DNA of 64,000 bases, taken from positions 1 through 64,000 of the forward strand of contig NZ_QEYO01000013.1 of NCBI RefSeq assembly GCF_023718305.1, written 5' to 3'. Shown in pieces: positions 54,283 to 63,989 of this stretch (position 1 is its first letter; every line of letters begins with the position of its first letter). Made by a program: the position numbers and the translations under genes. The stretch is from Gramella sp. AN32 (GTDB taxonomy: Bacteria > Bacteroidota > Bacteroidia > Flavobacteriales > Flavobacteriaceae). Below the pieces are notes generated by a model that saw only the letters and a list, made by a program, of their open reading frames with translations, did not search any database and was not told the origin of the DNA.

Positions 54283-55641
54283 CTAAAAAAGTTCCTTAGA
54301 GATATTTAGTCCTACTCCAAAGTTAGATTTCTGATAGTTTTTGATATCAGCCCCCAACTGAGCTTTTAGAAGAAAATCAGAGTTAATTATTTCAACCTCA
54401 AGTAAAGAAGAAAAGATTTCTCGGGTATTTATAAAAAATCTATCCTTTAAACCATAATTTTTTCGATAACTTAATAAAAAACGATAAGGATATTCAGCAA
54501 TTTCACCACTTATTCCCAAGTGGTGAACAGTAAGAATATTAGTCCCTATTCTGAATCTTGTTTCTTCATTTAATAAAATAAATGGTATTCCTATTACTCT
54601 ATTCTGATACGTCCATCCAGACCTATACAGATTATTATTAAAATAGTTATCTGCCCCATCAACTAAAGAACCCGCACGATCCCGGCTTTGATTTTTGGTA
54701 TAATAGAATTCATACATGAATTTTTTCAACCAATCCCGTCCCCAGAAAGTATCTCGATTATCCTCGAAATAAACGGCATATCGACCATCAGGAAAGTTCC
54801 CCATTTTCATTCCAGATCCATCGTCAAAAATAGTATTATAAATAAAATGAAAATCTACATCCTGGATTTTCGTTTTTACATTTATTTCATAACTCCCAAT
54901 TTGATTTCCTAATGCATTCACCTCTTCCCTTCCAACTTCATTATCAGCAATGGAACCTGTAAAGACTTTTATATAGTCGTTAAAAGTACCTGGAAGTTTA
55001 CCAAATTCTTCAGATATCCCGTCCCATTGGACATAATGTTGAATTCCTACTGAAACCTCTAAATTATCTTTGTTTGTATATACCAGATGGAATGTTTTAT
55101 GGTGCAACCTAGTATTATCAATATATCGTTTATCATCTAAAAGATATTCTTCTAACCCCACTTTAAAGCCAATCCCATGGTCTTCCATTAAAAACCAAGG
55201 CTTGTTCATATAAAATTGAATACCCGGGGGTGGTGTCGCATTTAAGGACCATAAGATACTATGCCCCGTTGCAGATAGTCCATTAAATAAGTCTGGTTTT
55301 TGTTTTTTACCAATTATAATTCCAAATGCCGGATGATTATAATTGAAGTAGATTTCATCAACTTTAACCCCATCTTCATATCCATCTTTGTATAATCCTC
55401 CCAAACCGAATTCAAAGTAATGCTCATCATCAATTTCCATTTTAGAAAATCCTGAAATCATTCCCATTATATTGGTTTTTTCATCAATTCTTCCTCGGGA
55501 ATTCATATGAAACCAGAATGGAGAAACTGAATCTAATGAAAATTGACCAAATGATTCCACTTTAACACCATAATCAGTAATTTGACTTTGGGCATTTTGA
55601 AGAAGAAAAAGAAGTATTAGTAAGAATAAATATCTCAACAT
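54283..55641 (-). CDS. Wzi-like capsule assembly outer-membrane protein
   Basis: 452 residues with a signal peptide ending near LLQNAQS. The pattern of the capsule-assembly Wzi family is visible: SPFWFHMNSRGRIDE near the start, FGIIIGKKQKPDLFNGLSAT, many amphipathic strands of an 18-strand-type barrel, and a C-terminal aromatic residue (ISKELF). Wzi anchors or organises capsular polysaccharide at the outer membrane. It sits at the edge of the polysaccharide region, divergent from the CpsB-like gene. Confidence 0.82.
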   Translation of the reverse strand: MLRYLFLLILLFLLQNAQSQITDYGVKVESFGQFSLDSVSPFWFHMNSRGRIDEKTNIMGMISGFSKMEIDDEHYFEFGLGGLYKDGYEDGVKVDEIYFNYNHPAFGIIIGKKQKPDLFNGLSATGHSILWSLNATPPPGIQFYMNKPWFLMEDHGIGFKVGLEEYLLDDKRYIDNTRLHHKTFHLVYTNKDNLEVSVGIQHYVQWDGISEEFGKLPGTFNDYIKVFTGSIADNEVGREEVNALGNQIGSYEINVKTKIQDVDFHFIYNTIFDDGSGMKMGNFPDGRYAVYFEDNRDTFWGRDWLKKFMYEFYYTKNQSRDRAGSLVDGADNYFNNNLYRSGWTYQNRVIGIPFILLNEETRFRIGTNILTVHHLGISGEIAEYPYRFLLSYRKNYGLKDRFFINTREIFSSLLEVEIINSDFLLKAQLGADIKNYQKSNFGVGLNISKELF

Positions 55642-55715
55642 AGCAGAATATAGAGGACTGCAAAGATTACGAATATGATTGAAAATAATGTAATTTTGAA
55701 ATTAAATAAGTTATA

Positions 55716-56453
55716 ATGTTTTCATTCTTTAAAAAGAAAAAATTTTTAGTTGATTCCATAGCAGGTATAACGGATTTCCATAACCATTTATTACCTGGGA
55801 TTGATGATGGCGCAGGAACTGTTGAAGATTCTATAATAATGATTGAAAAGTTTAAAGAGTTGGGCATAGAAAATTTTATTCATACTCCTCATATTATTTC
55901 AGATTATTATCCAAATAATCGAGCTACCATCGAAGAGGCTTTTACAAAATTATATTCAGAATATGATAATCAGACTTCTAATAGTTACTCAGCAGAATAT
56001 ATGATGGATCAGCAATTTTTGGAAATCTTATCTCAAAATGAAATTATCCCTTTGTTTAAAAAATACCTGTTAGTGGAGATGTCTTATTTTCAACCTCCTA
56101 TTAATTTAAAAGAAATCCTTTTCAAAATTCAAAATCATTCCTATAAACCTATTTTGGCACACCCTGAAAGGTATGCTTATTACCAATCCTCAGATTTAGG
56201 CAAATACAAAGAATTAAAAAATTTAGGATGTTCGTTTCAATTAAATTTACTCTCACTTACGCCTCATTATGGGATACCTGTTCAAAAAATAGCCTTAAAG
56301 CTTTTAGAAAATGATATGATTGATTTTATCAGCACAGATACACATCGAATTGATCATCTCCTAAAACTTGAGAAAATTACATTACAGCAAAAACAATTAG
56401 AACTTATTAAAAAGGTTATTGATAATAATCACAAAAAAATTAGTCTGAATTAA
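55716..56453 (+). CDS. CpsB/CapC-type tyrosine-protein phosphatase (PHP domain)
   Basis: A 245-residue PHP-fold phosphatase. The metal-binding N-terminal motif ITDFHNHLLPGIDDG has His22 and His24; later ligands are in HTPHI, ILAHPERY and STDTHR. CpsB-type enzymes dephosphorylate the tyrosine-rich tail of the Wzc/CpsD kinase and so control polymer length. The Wzc-like gene is convergent and overlaps by 4 bp. TAATTTTG at 55691-55698 matches the -7 consensus but has no -33 TTG at 20 bp. Confidence 0.9.
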   Translation: MFSFFKKKKFLVDSIAGITDFHNHLLPGIDDGAGTVEDSIIMIEKFKELGIENFIHTPHIISDYYPNNRATIEEAFTKLYSEYDNQTSNSYSAEYMMDQQFLEILSQNEIIPLFKKYLLVEMSYFQPPINLKEILFKIQNHSYKPILAHPERYAYYQSSDLGKYKELKNLGCSFQLNLLSLTPHYGIPVQKIALKLLENDMIDFISTDTHRIDHLLKLEKITLQQKQLELIKKVIDNNHKKISLN

Positions 56454-58855
56454 TTCCTTGAAAGTCTTCTTTTCCATCGTTCCCATCGAGTCTCAGCATC
56501 CTGTCCATAACCATAGCCATATCCATAACTATATCCATATTTCGCTCCATAAGAAAATTTAGAATAATCCACATCATTAAGAATCACTGCTAAACCTTTA
56601 AGTTTACCTTGCTTTTTCATGTCTTTCGGGAATTGCAGAATACTTTTCTCGGTGTAATCTGCTCTCGCAACATAAAGTGTGTAGTCAGCTAATTGACTAA
56701 TGAGCAATGTATCTGTCACAATCATAGTCGGGGCAGTATCCACAATGATATAATCGTACAAAGTTTTCGCCTTATTTATTAAACTTTCCATTCGATCGTT
56801 CATCAATAATTCTGCGGGATTAGGAGGGATTGGACCAGATAAAATAACATCTACAAGAATTTCATCCTCTTTAATTTTTGATATCACTTTATCGAATGGT
56901 ATTTCATGATCATATAAATAATCTGATAAGCCTTTCTCCACCGCTCCTTTCGTCATTTGAGTATATCGGTGTAACTTAGGATTACGAATATCTGCACCAA
57001 TTAATAAAACCCTTTTGTTTGTACTGGCTAAAGTCCGGGATAAGTTGTAAGAAACGAATGTTTTTCCCTCACCTTTAATAGTAGAGGTGACAAAAATAAC
57101 ATCCCCTCTTTCTTTATCCTTATTTTGAATTAAATAGGCAAGGTTTGTTCTAAGTATTCTAAAAGATTCCGCCAAAGATGAGCGGTCATTCAGTTGAATT
57201 ACATCGCTTTCATCAGTATCAATTCTAGGGACTTCCCCCATAAATGGTGTTGTACTTAGCAAGGTTTGCAGATCGCCTTTATGATGTACTTTAGTATCTA
57301 ACAAATTTTTTAAAAAAATAATTAAAAGGGGAATTAATAATCCTAAGATGAAGCCCCCAATTAAAATTAATAATGGTGATGGTGAAACTGGTGAACCGTA
57401 TGTAAAAGCAGGCTCAATAACTTTTGCAACATCTGAAGTTGAAGCAAAAGCAATAGCCGCTTCTTCTTTTCTTTGAAGTAAGAATAAATATAATTGCTCA
57501 AATATAGTTTGCTTTCTTTCAATGCCTCTCATTCCCTTTTCCATCTTAGGAAAATCACTAAAACGATTTTTAGCGGTAGATTCTTTTATATTAAGATCAC
57601 TAATTTCAATTCGAAGATTAGAGGCATATGCCTCTATACTTTTTATTAAGTTCGGTTTAAGTTTAATTATTTGAGCGTCCAAAGCTTCCATCATAGGATT
57701 TTGCTCCGTAGATGTTCTTAACAAAGAATTTCTTTCGAGAATAAGCTGATTATATTGTTCTATGAGATTTTGAACCTGGCTAGCACCTGTGACCATATTT
57801 CCTGGCAAAAGGTCAAAAGTTTCTGAATTCGCAAGTAAATTTTTGATTGAATTGATAATGTTCAATTGGGTTTCAATTTCGAAAATTCGCTGTTCTGCTT
57901 CTGTTTTTCTAGATAATAACTGTTGGGCTCCGGAAGCTACATCCATAAATTCGTTATCTCTTTTGAAATCAGCTATATTGGTTTCTACAGTATCTAGGGA
58001 AAAGGATAAATCGTGTAATCTTTCATCTATAAACTGAGTTGTTCTCCCTGCAACTTGTCTTTTATCATTTACACCTTCAGCATTAAATTGATACATCAGA
58101 TTATTTAAAAAATCTTCTGCTTTTTTGCTTGTGGAATACGTTAATCCTATTAAGAGAATTTCACCAGATTGTGCTTTAGGGCCAACTTCCAGCTTAGAAA
58201 TAAAATTTGCTGCAACTCTATCAACTGGTTTAATTTCTATATAGATGGGATTCGAACTCCTAAATTGATCAGGTTTTGAAGAGTTAATAATAAAATCTAA
58301 GCTATCAATTGAAATTAGCTCACCTAAATCATACTTCCATGATTTTTCGGTTTTTTTGTCGAATATTTCAAAATTTCGATTTGATTTGGGAAATATTATA
58401 AAAGTCTTTGAATGATTATTTACAATTGAATCTGGAGTTATAAAATTTATAGTAACAGGAGAAGATTTGTATGCTTCAGTAGTAATTACATTTCCCTCAA
58501 TAAAATAAGAAATATTGAGGTTCAAAGAATCTACGACCTTCTTAACTAAATTTTTGGATTTTAAGGTTACAATTTGATTTTGCAGACTATTACTTTCCAA
58601 TCTTATTATAGATCCAGTTCCTGAACTAGGCAAAATTCCAGACATATTATTTTCCTCAGATTTGGTGATGAGCAAATTAGATTCCGTCCGAAAAACAGGA
58701 ATTGTATATCTATTATATAAAAAAGCTATACATCCTCCTACTAGAAATCCCAAAAATAACCATTTCCAATATGTTAGGTATTTAAAAATTTCTGCTTTTA
58801 AATCAAAGTTTGATTCCTCCTTCGGCTCGTTAAAATCTTCTGAAAACTCCTCCAT
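56450..58855 (-). CDS. Wzc-like polysaccharide co-polymerase and tyrosine autokinase
   Basis: 801 residues. A first membrane helix (about 35-55) opens a Wzz-type periplasmic domain with long coiled coils (about 60-480), closed by a second helix (about 500-520). The C-terminal BY-kinase has Walker A STIKGEGKT (about 588-596), Walker A' VLLIGADIRNPKLH and Walker B DYIIVDTAP. The tail is a Tyr cluster, YGAKYGYSYGYGYGYG (769-784), the autophosphorylation site. It controls length and export of a polysaccharide with the Wza-like protein, whose gene ends 9 bp upstream. Confidence 0.95.
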   Translation of the reverse strand: MEEFSEDFNEPKEESNFDLKAEIFKYLTYWKWLFLGFLVGGCIAFLYNRYTIPVFRTESNLLITKSEENNMSGILPSSGTGSIIRLESNSLQNQIVTLKSKNLVKKVVDSLNLNISYFIEGNVITTEAYKSSPVTINFITPDSIVNNHSKTFIIFPKSNRNFEIFDKKTEKSWKYDLGELISIDSLDFIINSSKPDQFRSSNPIYIEIKPVDRVAANFISKLEVGPKAQSGEILLIGLTYSTSKKAEDFLNNLMYQFNAEGVNDKRQVAGRTTQFIDERLHDLSFSLDTVETNIADFKRDNEFMDVASGAQQLLSRKTEAEQRIFEIETQLNIINSIKNLLANSETFDLLPGNMVTGASQVQNLIEQYNQLILERNSLLRTSTEQNPMMEALDAQIIKLKPNLIKSIEAYASNLRIEISDLNIKESTAKNRFSDFPKMEKGMRGIERKQTIFEQLYLFLLQRKEEAAIAFASTSDVAKVIEPAFTYGSPVSPSPLLILIGGFILGLLIPLLIIFLKNLLDTKVHHKGDLQTLLSTTPFMGEVPRIDTDESDVIQLNDRSSLAESFRILRTNLAYLIQNKDKERGDVIFVTSTIKGEGKTFVSYNLSRTLASTNKRVLLIGADIRNPKLHRYTQMTKGAVEKGLSDYLYDHEIPFDKVISKIKEDEILVDVILSGPIPPNPAELLMNDRMESLINKAKTLYDYIIVDTAPTMIVTDTLLISQLADYTLYVARADYTEKSILQFPKDMKKQGKLKGLAVILNDVDYSKFSYGAKYGYSYGYGYGYGQDAETRWERWKRRLSRN

Positions 58856-58864
58856 ATAAGACGA

Positions 58865-59635
58865 TTATTTTGTAATAAGAAAAAGTAAGCCAGTAATTGA
58901 GGCAATTAATGAAAAAATTCCTGTGTAACTAGTTATAAAGCCAGCTGACTTAACCTTTCTATAGGTAGGCTCCACGTAAATAAGATCGTTTTGCTTTAAG
59001 TAATAATAAGGATTATTAAAAACCTCAGCGCTTGTCATATCAACTCTTCCAACTTGCCGAAGTCCTTTAACCTCACGATATACAAGAATATTTTGTCGAT
59101 CACCATCAAATGTTATATCCCCAGCTAAAGCAAATATTTCAGGTAGTGTCATTCTTCCATCCTGCACTTCTATTAAACCTGGGCTTCCCACTTCACCAAG
59201 AACCGTAATCCTGAAGTTAACTAATCTAATAGTAACTACTGCATCTGTTGTCATTTTTCTAATTTCATTTTGAATTTCTCCTTCAAGTACACTTCTCTTT
59301 TTACCTGCAACCTTAACTGCACCTAAGACAGGAAACTGAATATATCCATCTGTATTAACTAAATATCCTGTTAAAGAATTGTTTTGACTAGATCCCGACC
59401 CAGAACTAGATGATGATTGCCCATTCTGGATCATTTGAAAAGGCTTTACAGAAATTTCATCTAATGATGATACTGTAATTCTTAGAACATCATTTTCTTC
59501 AAAAACTGGTTCATAATCCTTGTCATTTATGGAACCATTTAATCTTTCAATACCTTTAAAATAGACTACTTCATCTCTGGTGGCACAACTACTAAAAACC
59601 AAGATTAATCCTATTAGGACTAGAATGTTTTTCAT
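58865..59635 (-). CDS. Wza-like polysaccharide export lipoprotein
   Basis: 256 residues with a lipoprotein signal (ILVFSSC, Cys17). The export domain (PES) covers about 45-140 (FEENDVLRITVSSLDE ... GYIQFPVLGAVKVAGK) and a SLBB domain about 145-225 (ITVLGEVGSPGLIEV). A C-terminal helix (about 233-253) would form the outer-membrane ring, as in Wza. A Ser/Gly-rich insert (about 75-87) interrupts the export domain. It lies between the PglF-like and Wzc-like genes in one operon. Confidence 0.93.
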   Translation of the reverse strand: MKNILVLIGLILVFSSCATRDEVVYFKGIERLNGSINDKDYEPVFEENDVLRITVSSLDEISVKPFQMIQNGQSSSSSGSGSSQNNSLTGYLVNTDGYIQFPVLGAVKVAGKKRSVLEGEIQNEIRKMTTDAVVTIRLVNFRITVLGEVGSPGLIEVQDGRMTLPEIFALAGDITFDGDRQNILVYREVKGLRQVGRVDMTSAEVFNNPYYYLKQNDLIYVEPTYRKVKSAGFITSYTGIFSLIASITGLLFLITK

Positions 59636-59650
59636 AATTATAGGGGTGTT

Positions 59651-61624
59651 TTATTCTTTTTTAAGTTCTGGAATTTTATCTAAACGTTCAAAAGAAGAAT
59701 TATTACTTTTAAATTCTGGAATTAACTCCTTTAATTTCGCCACGACTTTATCACTTTTCAGCTTGTTAGCAGAAGAAATTATCTTTTCAATTTTTTCATT
59801 TATAAATTCATAATCTCTAACCACTTCCTGGCCAATCATAATCTTCTTATGATGCGTAGGTAAAGTCTTACTGTCGTCATTCAAAAGTTCTTCGTATAAT
59901 TTCTCCCCTGGTCTCAAACCGGTAATTTTAACTTTGATATGTTTATTCGGCTGATAACCAGCAAGTTTAATCATCTTGATAGCAAGATCCATGATTTTAA
60001 CTGGTTCTCCCATGTCAAAAACAAATATTTCTCCTCCTTTTCCCATTGCCCCAGCCTCTAAAACCAACTGACAGGCTTCTGGAATGGTCATAAAATATCT
60101 AATAATATCGGGATGGGTAATAGTCACAGGCCCCCCCTGTTCAATTTGCTTTTTAAATAAAGGTACCACAGATCCATTTGAACCTAAGACATTTCCGAAC
60201 CTAGTAGTTATATATCGTGTTTCACTATAGGATGAGTTTTTTTCTTGACTATGATAAAGGGATTGAACATACATTTCTGCTGCCCTTTTTGAAGCACCCA
60301 TCACATTACTTGGATTAACCGCCTTATCTGTGGAAACCATTACAAAATGACCTGTATGGTATTTTAATGCTAGGTCTGATAAATTTTTAGTCCCTTGAAT
60401 ATTAACAAAAATTGCTTCATGTGGATTCTTTTCCATCAAAGGAACATGTTTGTAGGCAGCAGCATGATAAATAACATTTATGTCATGATTTTGAAACATA
60501 AGTTCCAAACGCCTTTTGTTTCCAACGTCACAAACTATTATTCGATAATTTAAATCTGGAAATTTCGCCTCGATTTCTAGCTGTAAATTATGAAGCGGAG
60601 TTTCAGCCTGATCAAGGAGTATTAATTTTTTTGGATTATAATCAGCAACCTGTCTTACTATTTCGCTTCCTATAGATCCTGCTGCTCCTGTTACAAGTAT
60701 AGTTTTACCGGTTAATTGTTCAATCTTATTTTCATTATCCAATAGAATAGGCTCCCTATCCAATAAATCTTCTATTTCTAAAGTTTTAACCTTTTCTGAA
60801 ATTGGCTTATTTTCATCCCAACTGGAAACCAAGGGTGCGTTATAAACTGCGATTTCATTTTCCAAACACTCCTCAACAATTTGGAATTTTTGTTCAGCTG
60901 TAAAGTTTCGCTCAGATAAGATTATTGCTTCAGCTCCTAAAGAAAACACCTCCTTAGATATGGATGTTTCATGTTGCAAAACGGGCTTATCTAAGATTCT
61001 CAAACTTCTATGATAACCCTGTGTCAAAAATCCAACAATTCTGAATCTTTTCGGGTGTTCGATATCAAGGGCTCCAGCAATGGAAATAGCATTTTCATCG
61101 ACTCCAAGGATCACAGCGTTTATTAGAGTTTCCTCTTTCTGGATATATTTAAAATACTCATATACCTGTTTTACGGAAAGACGAAATAAGAAGAGGAGGG
61201 AAAAAGAGATCCAAAGATTGATGACCAAGCCTCCCACAAGGAAAATCTTTTCACCTAAAATAAAAAATGATAGATAATTAATTGCAATTAAAGCCACGAA
61301 ACTGCTTATAGTTGCTAAAAGTAATTTTAAAGCATCTACATTCGATGAATATCTTATAATACCTGAATACGTTTTAAATAGATAAAAGAAGCAAATATTT
61401 GTTGAAATAATTAATGCAGATTTATCAAAATAGGTTAGAAAAGAGTACTGCTGGAAGGGTGATAAATCTAATAAAATCAAAAAAGTGATAATAGTCGAAA
61501 TAGTTACCAGACCAATATCAATGAGAAACACCACCCATCTTGGAAGATATTTAATGTTCCTTATGTCCAGGGCATTATCTGGACCTGTTAAAAGTTTTTT
61601 TAGGGTTTTTTTAATTTTACCCAT
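59651..61624 (-). CDS. UDP-sugar 4,6-dehydratase, membrane-bound (PglF/CapD-like)
   Basis: 657 residues. Four N-terminal helices (about 25-150) are followed by a CoA-binding-like domain (about 165-290) and an extended SDR domain (about 300-600). The cofactor motif is LVTGAAGSIGSEI (about 308-320) and the active site is STDKAV (Asp433, Lys434), as in PglF-type 4,6-dehydratases, where Tyr is replaced. It would turn UDP-GlcNAc into the 4-keto-6-deoxy sugar, the substrate of the aminotransferase encoded 10 bp upstream. Confidence 0.93.
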   Translation of the reverse strand: MGKIKKTLKKLLTGPDNALDIRNIKYLPRWVVFLIDIGLVTISTIITFLILLDLSPFQQYSFLTYFDKSALIISTNICFFYLFKTYSGIIRYSSNVDALKLLLATISSFVALIAINYLSFFILGEKIFLVGGLVINLWISFSLLFLFRLSVKQVYEYFKYIQKEETLINAVILGVDENAISIAGALDIEHPKRFRIVGFLTQGYHRSLRILDKPVLQHETSISKEVFSLGAEAIILSERNFTAEQKFQIVEECLENEIAVYNAPLVSSWDENKPISEKVKTLEIEDLLDREPILLDNENKIEQLTGKTILVTGAAGSIGSEIVRQVADYNPKKLILLDQAETPLHNLQLEIEAKFPDLNYRIIVCDVGNKRRLELMFQNHDINVIYHAAAYKHVPLMEKNPHEAIFVNIQGTKNLSDLALKYHTGHFVMVSTDKAVNPSNVMGASKRAAEMYVQSLYHSQEKNSSYSETRYITTRFGNVLGSNGSVVPLFKKQIEQGGPVTITHPDIIRYFMTIPEACQLVLEAGAMGKGGEIFVFDMGEPVKIMDLAIKMIKLAGYQPNKHIKVKITGLRPGEKLYEELLNDDSKTLPTHHKKIMIGQEVVRDYEFINEKIEKIISSANKLKSDKVVAKLKELIPEFKSNNSSFERLDKIPELKKE

Positions 61625-61634
61625 ATTTTAAATC

Positions 61635-62783
61635 TTATTTTTCTATGAAATTCAAAATTGCGGTTTTAATCCTAGCTTTTTCAATATCGTTCAAATTTGA
61701 ACCGCTTGGCAAACATAAACCATTTTTGAACAACTCTTCGGCAATCCCTGTGCCATAAAAATCAGCATCTTTAAAAACAGGTTGCATGTGCATAGGCTTC
61801 CATAAAGGCCTGCTTTCAATATTATTTCCTTCCAGATGCAATCTTAAAGCTTCTCTACTAAAGCCAGTAATATCCTCATCAACCCATATAACGGTAAGCC
61901 AGTGGTTGCTAAAATAATCTTTAGAGGGCTCAGCTTTAACCTCGATTCCATCAAAATCTTTGAATAAATTTACGTAAAAATGAAACATATCCCTTCTTTG
62001 ACTCACTCTTTCATCAATCACTTCCATTTGTCCCCTACCTATTCCAGCTGAAATATTACTCAACCTATAATTGTAACCAATATGACTATGCTGATAATGT
62101 GGTGCTTCGTCACGCGCCTGTGTGGCCAGAAAAATAGCTTCCTTTTTATCTTCATTAGAATGTGTTACCAAAGCTCCTCCACCAGAGGTAGTGATTATCT
62201 TATTTCCGTTGAAGGAAAGAATGGAAAAAGGAGAAAATGTTCCACACTTTCGTCCCTTATAAGTACTTCCTAAAGCCTCGGCGCTATCTTCAATCACCGG
62301 AATATCATATTCCATGCTTATCTTATTAATTTTCTCGACCTGATAAGGCATTCCGTATAAATGTACGGCAATAATTGCCTTTGGTTTTTTTCCTTTTTGA
62401 ATTCTATCCTTAATAGCTTTTTCTAACTGTGCAGGACAAAGGTTCAAGGTTTTCTCCTCACTATCAATAAAAATTGGAGTTGCTCCCTGATATACTATGG
62501 GATTAGCTGAGGCGGCAAAGGTCATAGTCTGGCATAAAACCTCATCTCCCCGTTTTACACCTAGCAAGATTAAAGCTAAATGCAAAGCTGCCGTACCTGA
62601 ACTTAAAGCTGCAACTTCAACCTTCACATCTTCACTAGACAGATACGACTGGATATCCTGTTCAAAACCAGAAACATTAGGTCCCAAAGGTGCTATCCAG
62701 TTCTCCTCAAAAGCGGAATGTATGTATTTTAACTCGTTACCTCCCATATGCGGAGAGGAAAGCCAGATTTTATCGTTACTCAT
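61635..62783 (-). CDS. DegT/DnrJ/EryC1/StrS aminotransferase (PglE-like)
   Basis: A 382-residue sugar aminotransferase. The PLP lysine is Lys195 in LSFNGNKIITTSGGG; IEDSAEALGSTYKG (164-177) is the typical PLP-contact segment, and SPHMGGNELKYI is near the start. In the PglF-PglE-PglD series it would aminate the C4 keto group using glutamate. It overlaps the acetyltransferase gene by 8 bp. Confidence 0.93.
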   Translation of the reverse strand: MSNDKIWLSSPHMGGNELKYIHSAFEENWIAPLGPNVSGFEQDIQSYLSSEDVKVEVAALSSGTAALHLALILLGVKRGDEVLCQTMTFAASANPIVYQGATPIFIDSEEKTLNLCPAQLEKAIKDRIQKGKKPKAIIAVHLYGMPYQVEKINKISMEYDIPVIEDSAEALGSTYKGRKCGTFSPFSILSFNGNKIITTSGGGALVTHSNEDKKEAIFLATQARDEAPHYQHSHIGYNYRLSNISAGIGRGQMEVIDERVSQRRDMFHFYVNLFKDFDGIEVKAEPSKDYFSNHWLTVIWVDEDITGFSREALRLHLEGNNIESRPLWKPMHMQPVFKDADFYGTGIAEELFKNGLCLPSGSNLNDIEKARIKTAILNFIEK

Positions 62784-63384
62784 TCTTAATTTTGTTAAAT
62801 TTAATGATTTTACCGGGATTCCCCACTACTACTGCATAATCAGGCACCTCATCAATAATTACTGCGCCTGCTCCAATGATGGCCCATTTCCCAATTTTAA
62901 TACCGGGAATTATAGAAGCCCCCGCTCCAATATGAGTGCCGGCACCTATTTCTACATTTCCTGTAATTATGGCACCAGGAGAAATATGAGCAAAATCGGC
63001 AATATGGACATCATGCTCAATTATAGAACCTGTATTAATTATACAATGGTTTCCCACTTTAGTACAAGCATTAATAACAGAATTTGCCATAACCACAGTC
63101 CCCTTTCCCAAATTCGCAGAATCTGAAACCATTGCGCGTGGATGAATTAAAGCGGCACAAAATTTCAGGTTTTTTGCAGCAATATTTTTCCGAATCATAT
63201 TGTTTCCAATCGCGATCACCACTTCGGAGTGTTTGAGTGACTCATCCAGATTCTGAGCAACGGTATAGTTCTGCAAACACTTAATCTCAGGATTGTCATC
63301 TAAAATTTGATCGATCTTTAAATCGAGAACTTTCAGTATATCGATGATCACTTTTCCATGACCGCTTGCCCCGTAAACTATCAT
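62776..63384 (-). CDS. sialic acid O-acetyltransferase-type / PglD-like acetyltransferase
   Basis: 202 residues. An N-terminal Rossmann-like part (IVYGASGHGKVIIDIL) is followed by left-handed beta-helix hexapeptide repeats (about 80-190). The HDVHIADFAHISPGAIITG segment carries the expected catalytic His. PglD proteins N-acetylate the C4 amino group of the UDP-sugar. Its start shares one base with the stop of the sugar transferase gene and its end overlaps the aminotransferase gene by 8 bp. Confidence 0.92.
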   Translation of the reverse strand: MIVYGASGHGKVIIDILKVLDLKIDQILDDNPEIKCLQNYTVAQNLDESLKHSEVVIAIGNNMIRKNIAAKNLKFCAALIHPRAMVSDSANLGKGTVVMANSVINACTKVGNHCIINTGSIIEHDVHIADFAHISPGAIITGNVEIGAGTHIGAGASIIPGIKIGKWAIIGAGAVIIDEVPDYAVVVGNPGKIIKFNKIKNE

Positions 63385-63989
63385 TAGTTATTACCGTTAA
63401 AAGGTTCTGTAGTTGCCATATTTCCAGAATTGATTCCTTCAGAAATTATTACTTTTTTTATCGTTTTGAATAATATTTCCAAATCCAATAAGAATGAAAT
63501 GTGTTCAACATACCAAACATCCAATTCGAACTTTTTTATCCAACTTATAGCATTACGTCCATTTACCTGTGCATAACCGGTAATCCCGGGTTTTACTTTA
63601 TGTCTTTTCGCCTGTTCTCTGGAATAGATTTTAAGATATTGGGGAAGCAAAGGTCGAGGCCCTACCAAACTCATATCACCCTTCAGAACATTTAATAACT
63701 GTGGAATTTCATCTATAGATGTTTTTCTCACGATTTTACCAACCAGAGTAAGTCTTTTAGAATCAGGAAGTAAATTACCCTTCTCATCCCTAGCATCGTT
63801 CATAGTGCGAAATTTGATGATTTTAAAGATCTTCCCATGCAGGCCAGGCCTTTTCTGATAAAAAAATGGTTTACCATGATTTACTATAGCCAATAGAATC
63901 ATGAATATCAAGAAAAACGGACTTAAGATTAGTATGCCCATTAGCGCCGCTAAAAAATCGAAAAAAGGTTTAATCAGGGTTTGATACAT
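63384..63989 (-). CDS. bacterial sugar transferase (PglC-like phosphoglycosyl transferase)
   Basis: A 201-residue small monotopic phosphoglycosyl transferase. One N-terminal membrane segment (about 9-35) precedes the catalytic core with [42 protein letters not shown] and [12 protein letters not shown]. The length matches the minimal PglC form, without the long N-terminal membrane domain of WbaP-type enzymes. It would move the diacetamido sugar phosphate onto undecaprenyl phosphate. First visible gene of the operon; 11 bp remain to the window edge, so genes further upstream cannot be seen. Confidence 0.93.
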   Translation of the reverse strand: MYQTLIKPFFDFLAALMGILILSPFFLIFMILLAIVNHGKPFFYQKRPGLHGKIFKIIKFRTMNDARDEKGNLLPDSKRLTLVGKIVRKTSIDEIPQLLNVLKGDMSLVGPRPLLPQYLKIYSREQAKRHKVKPGITGYAQVNGRNAISWIKKFELDVWYVEHISFLLDLEILFKTIKKVIISEGINSGNMATTEPFNGNN

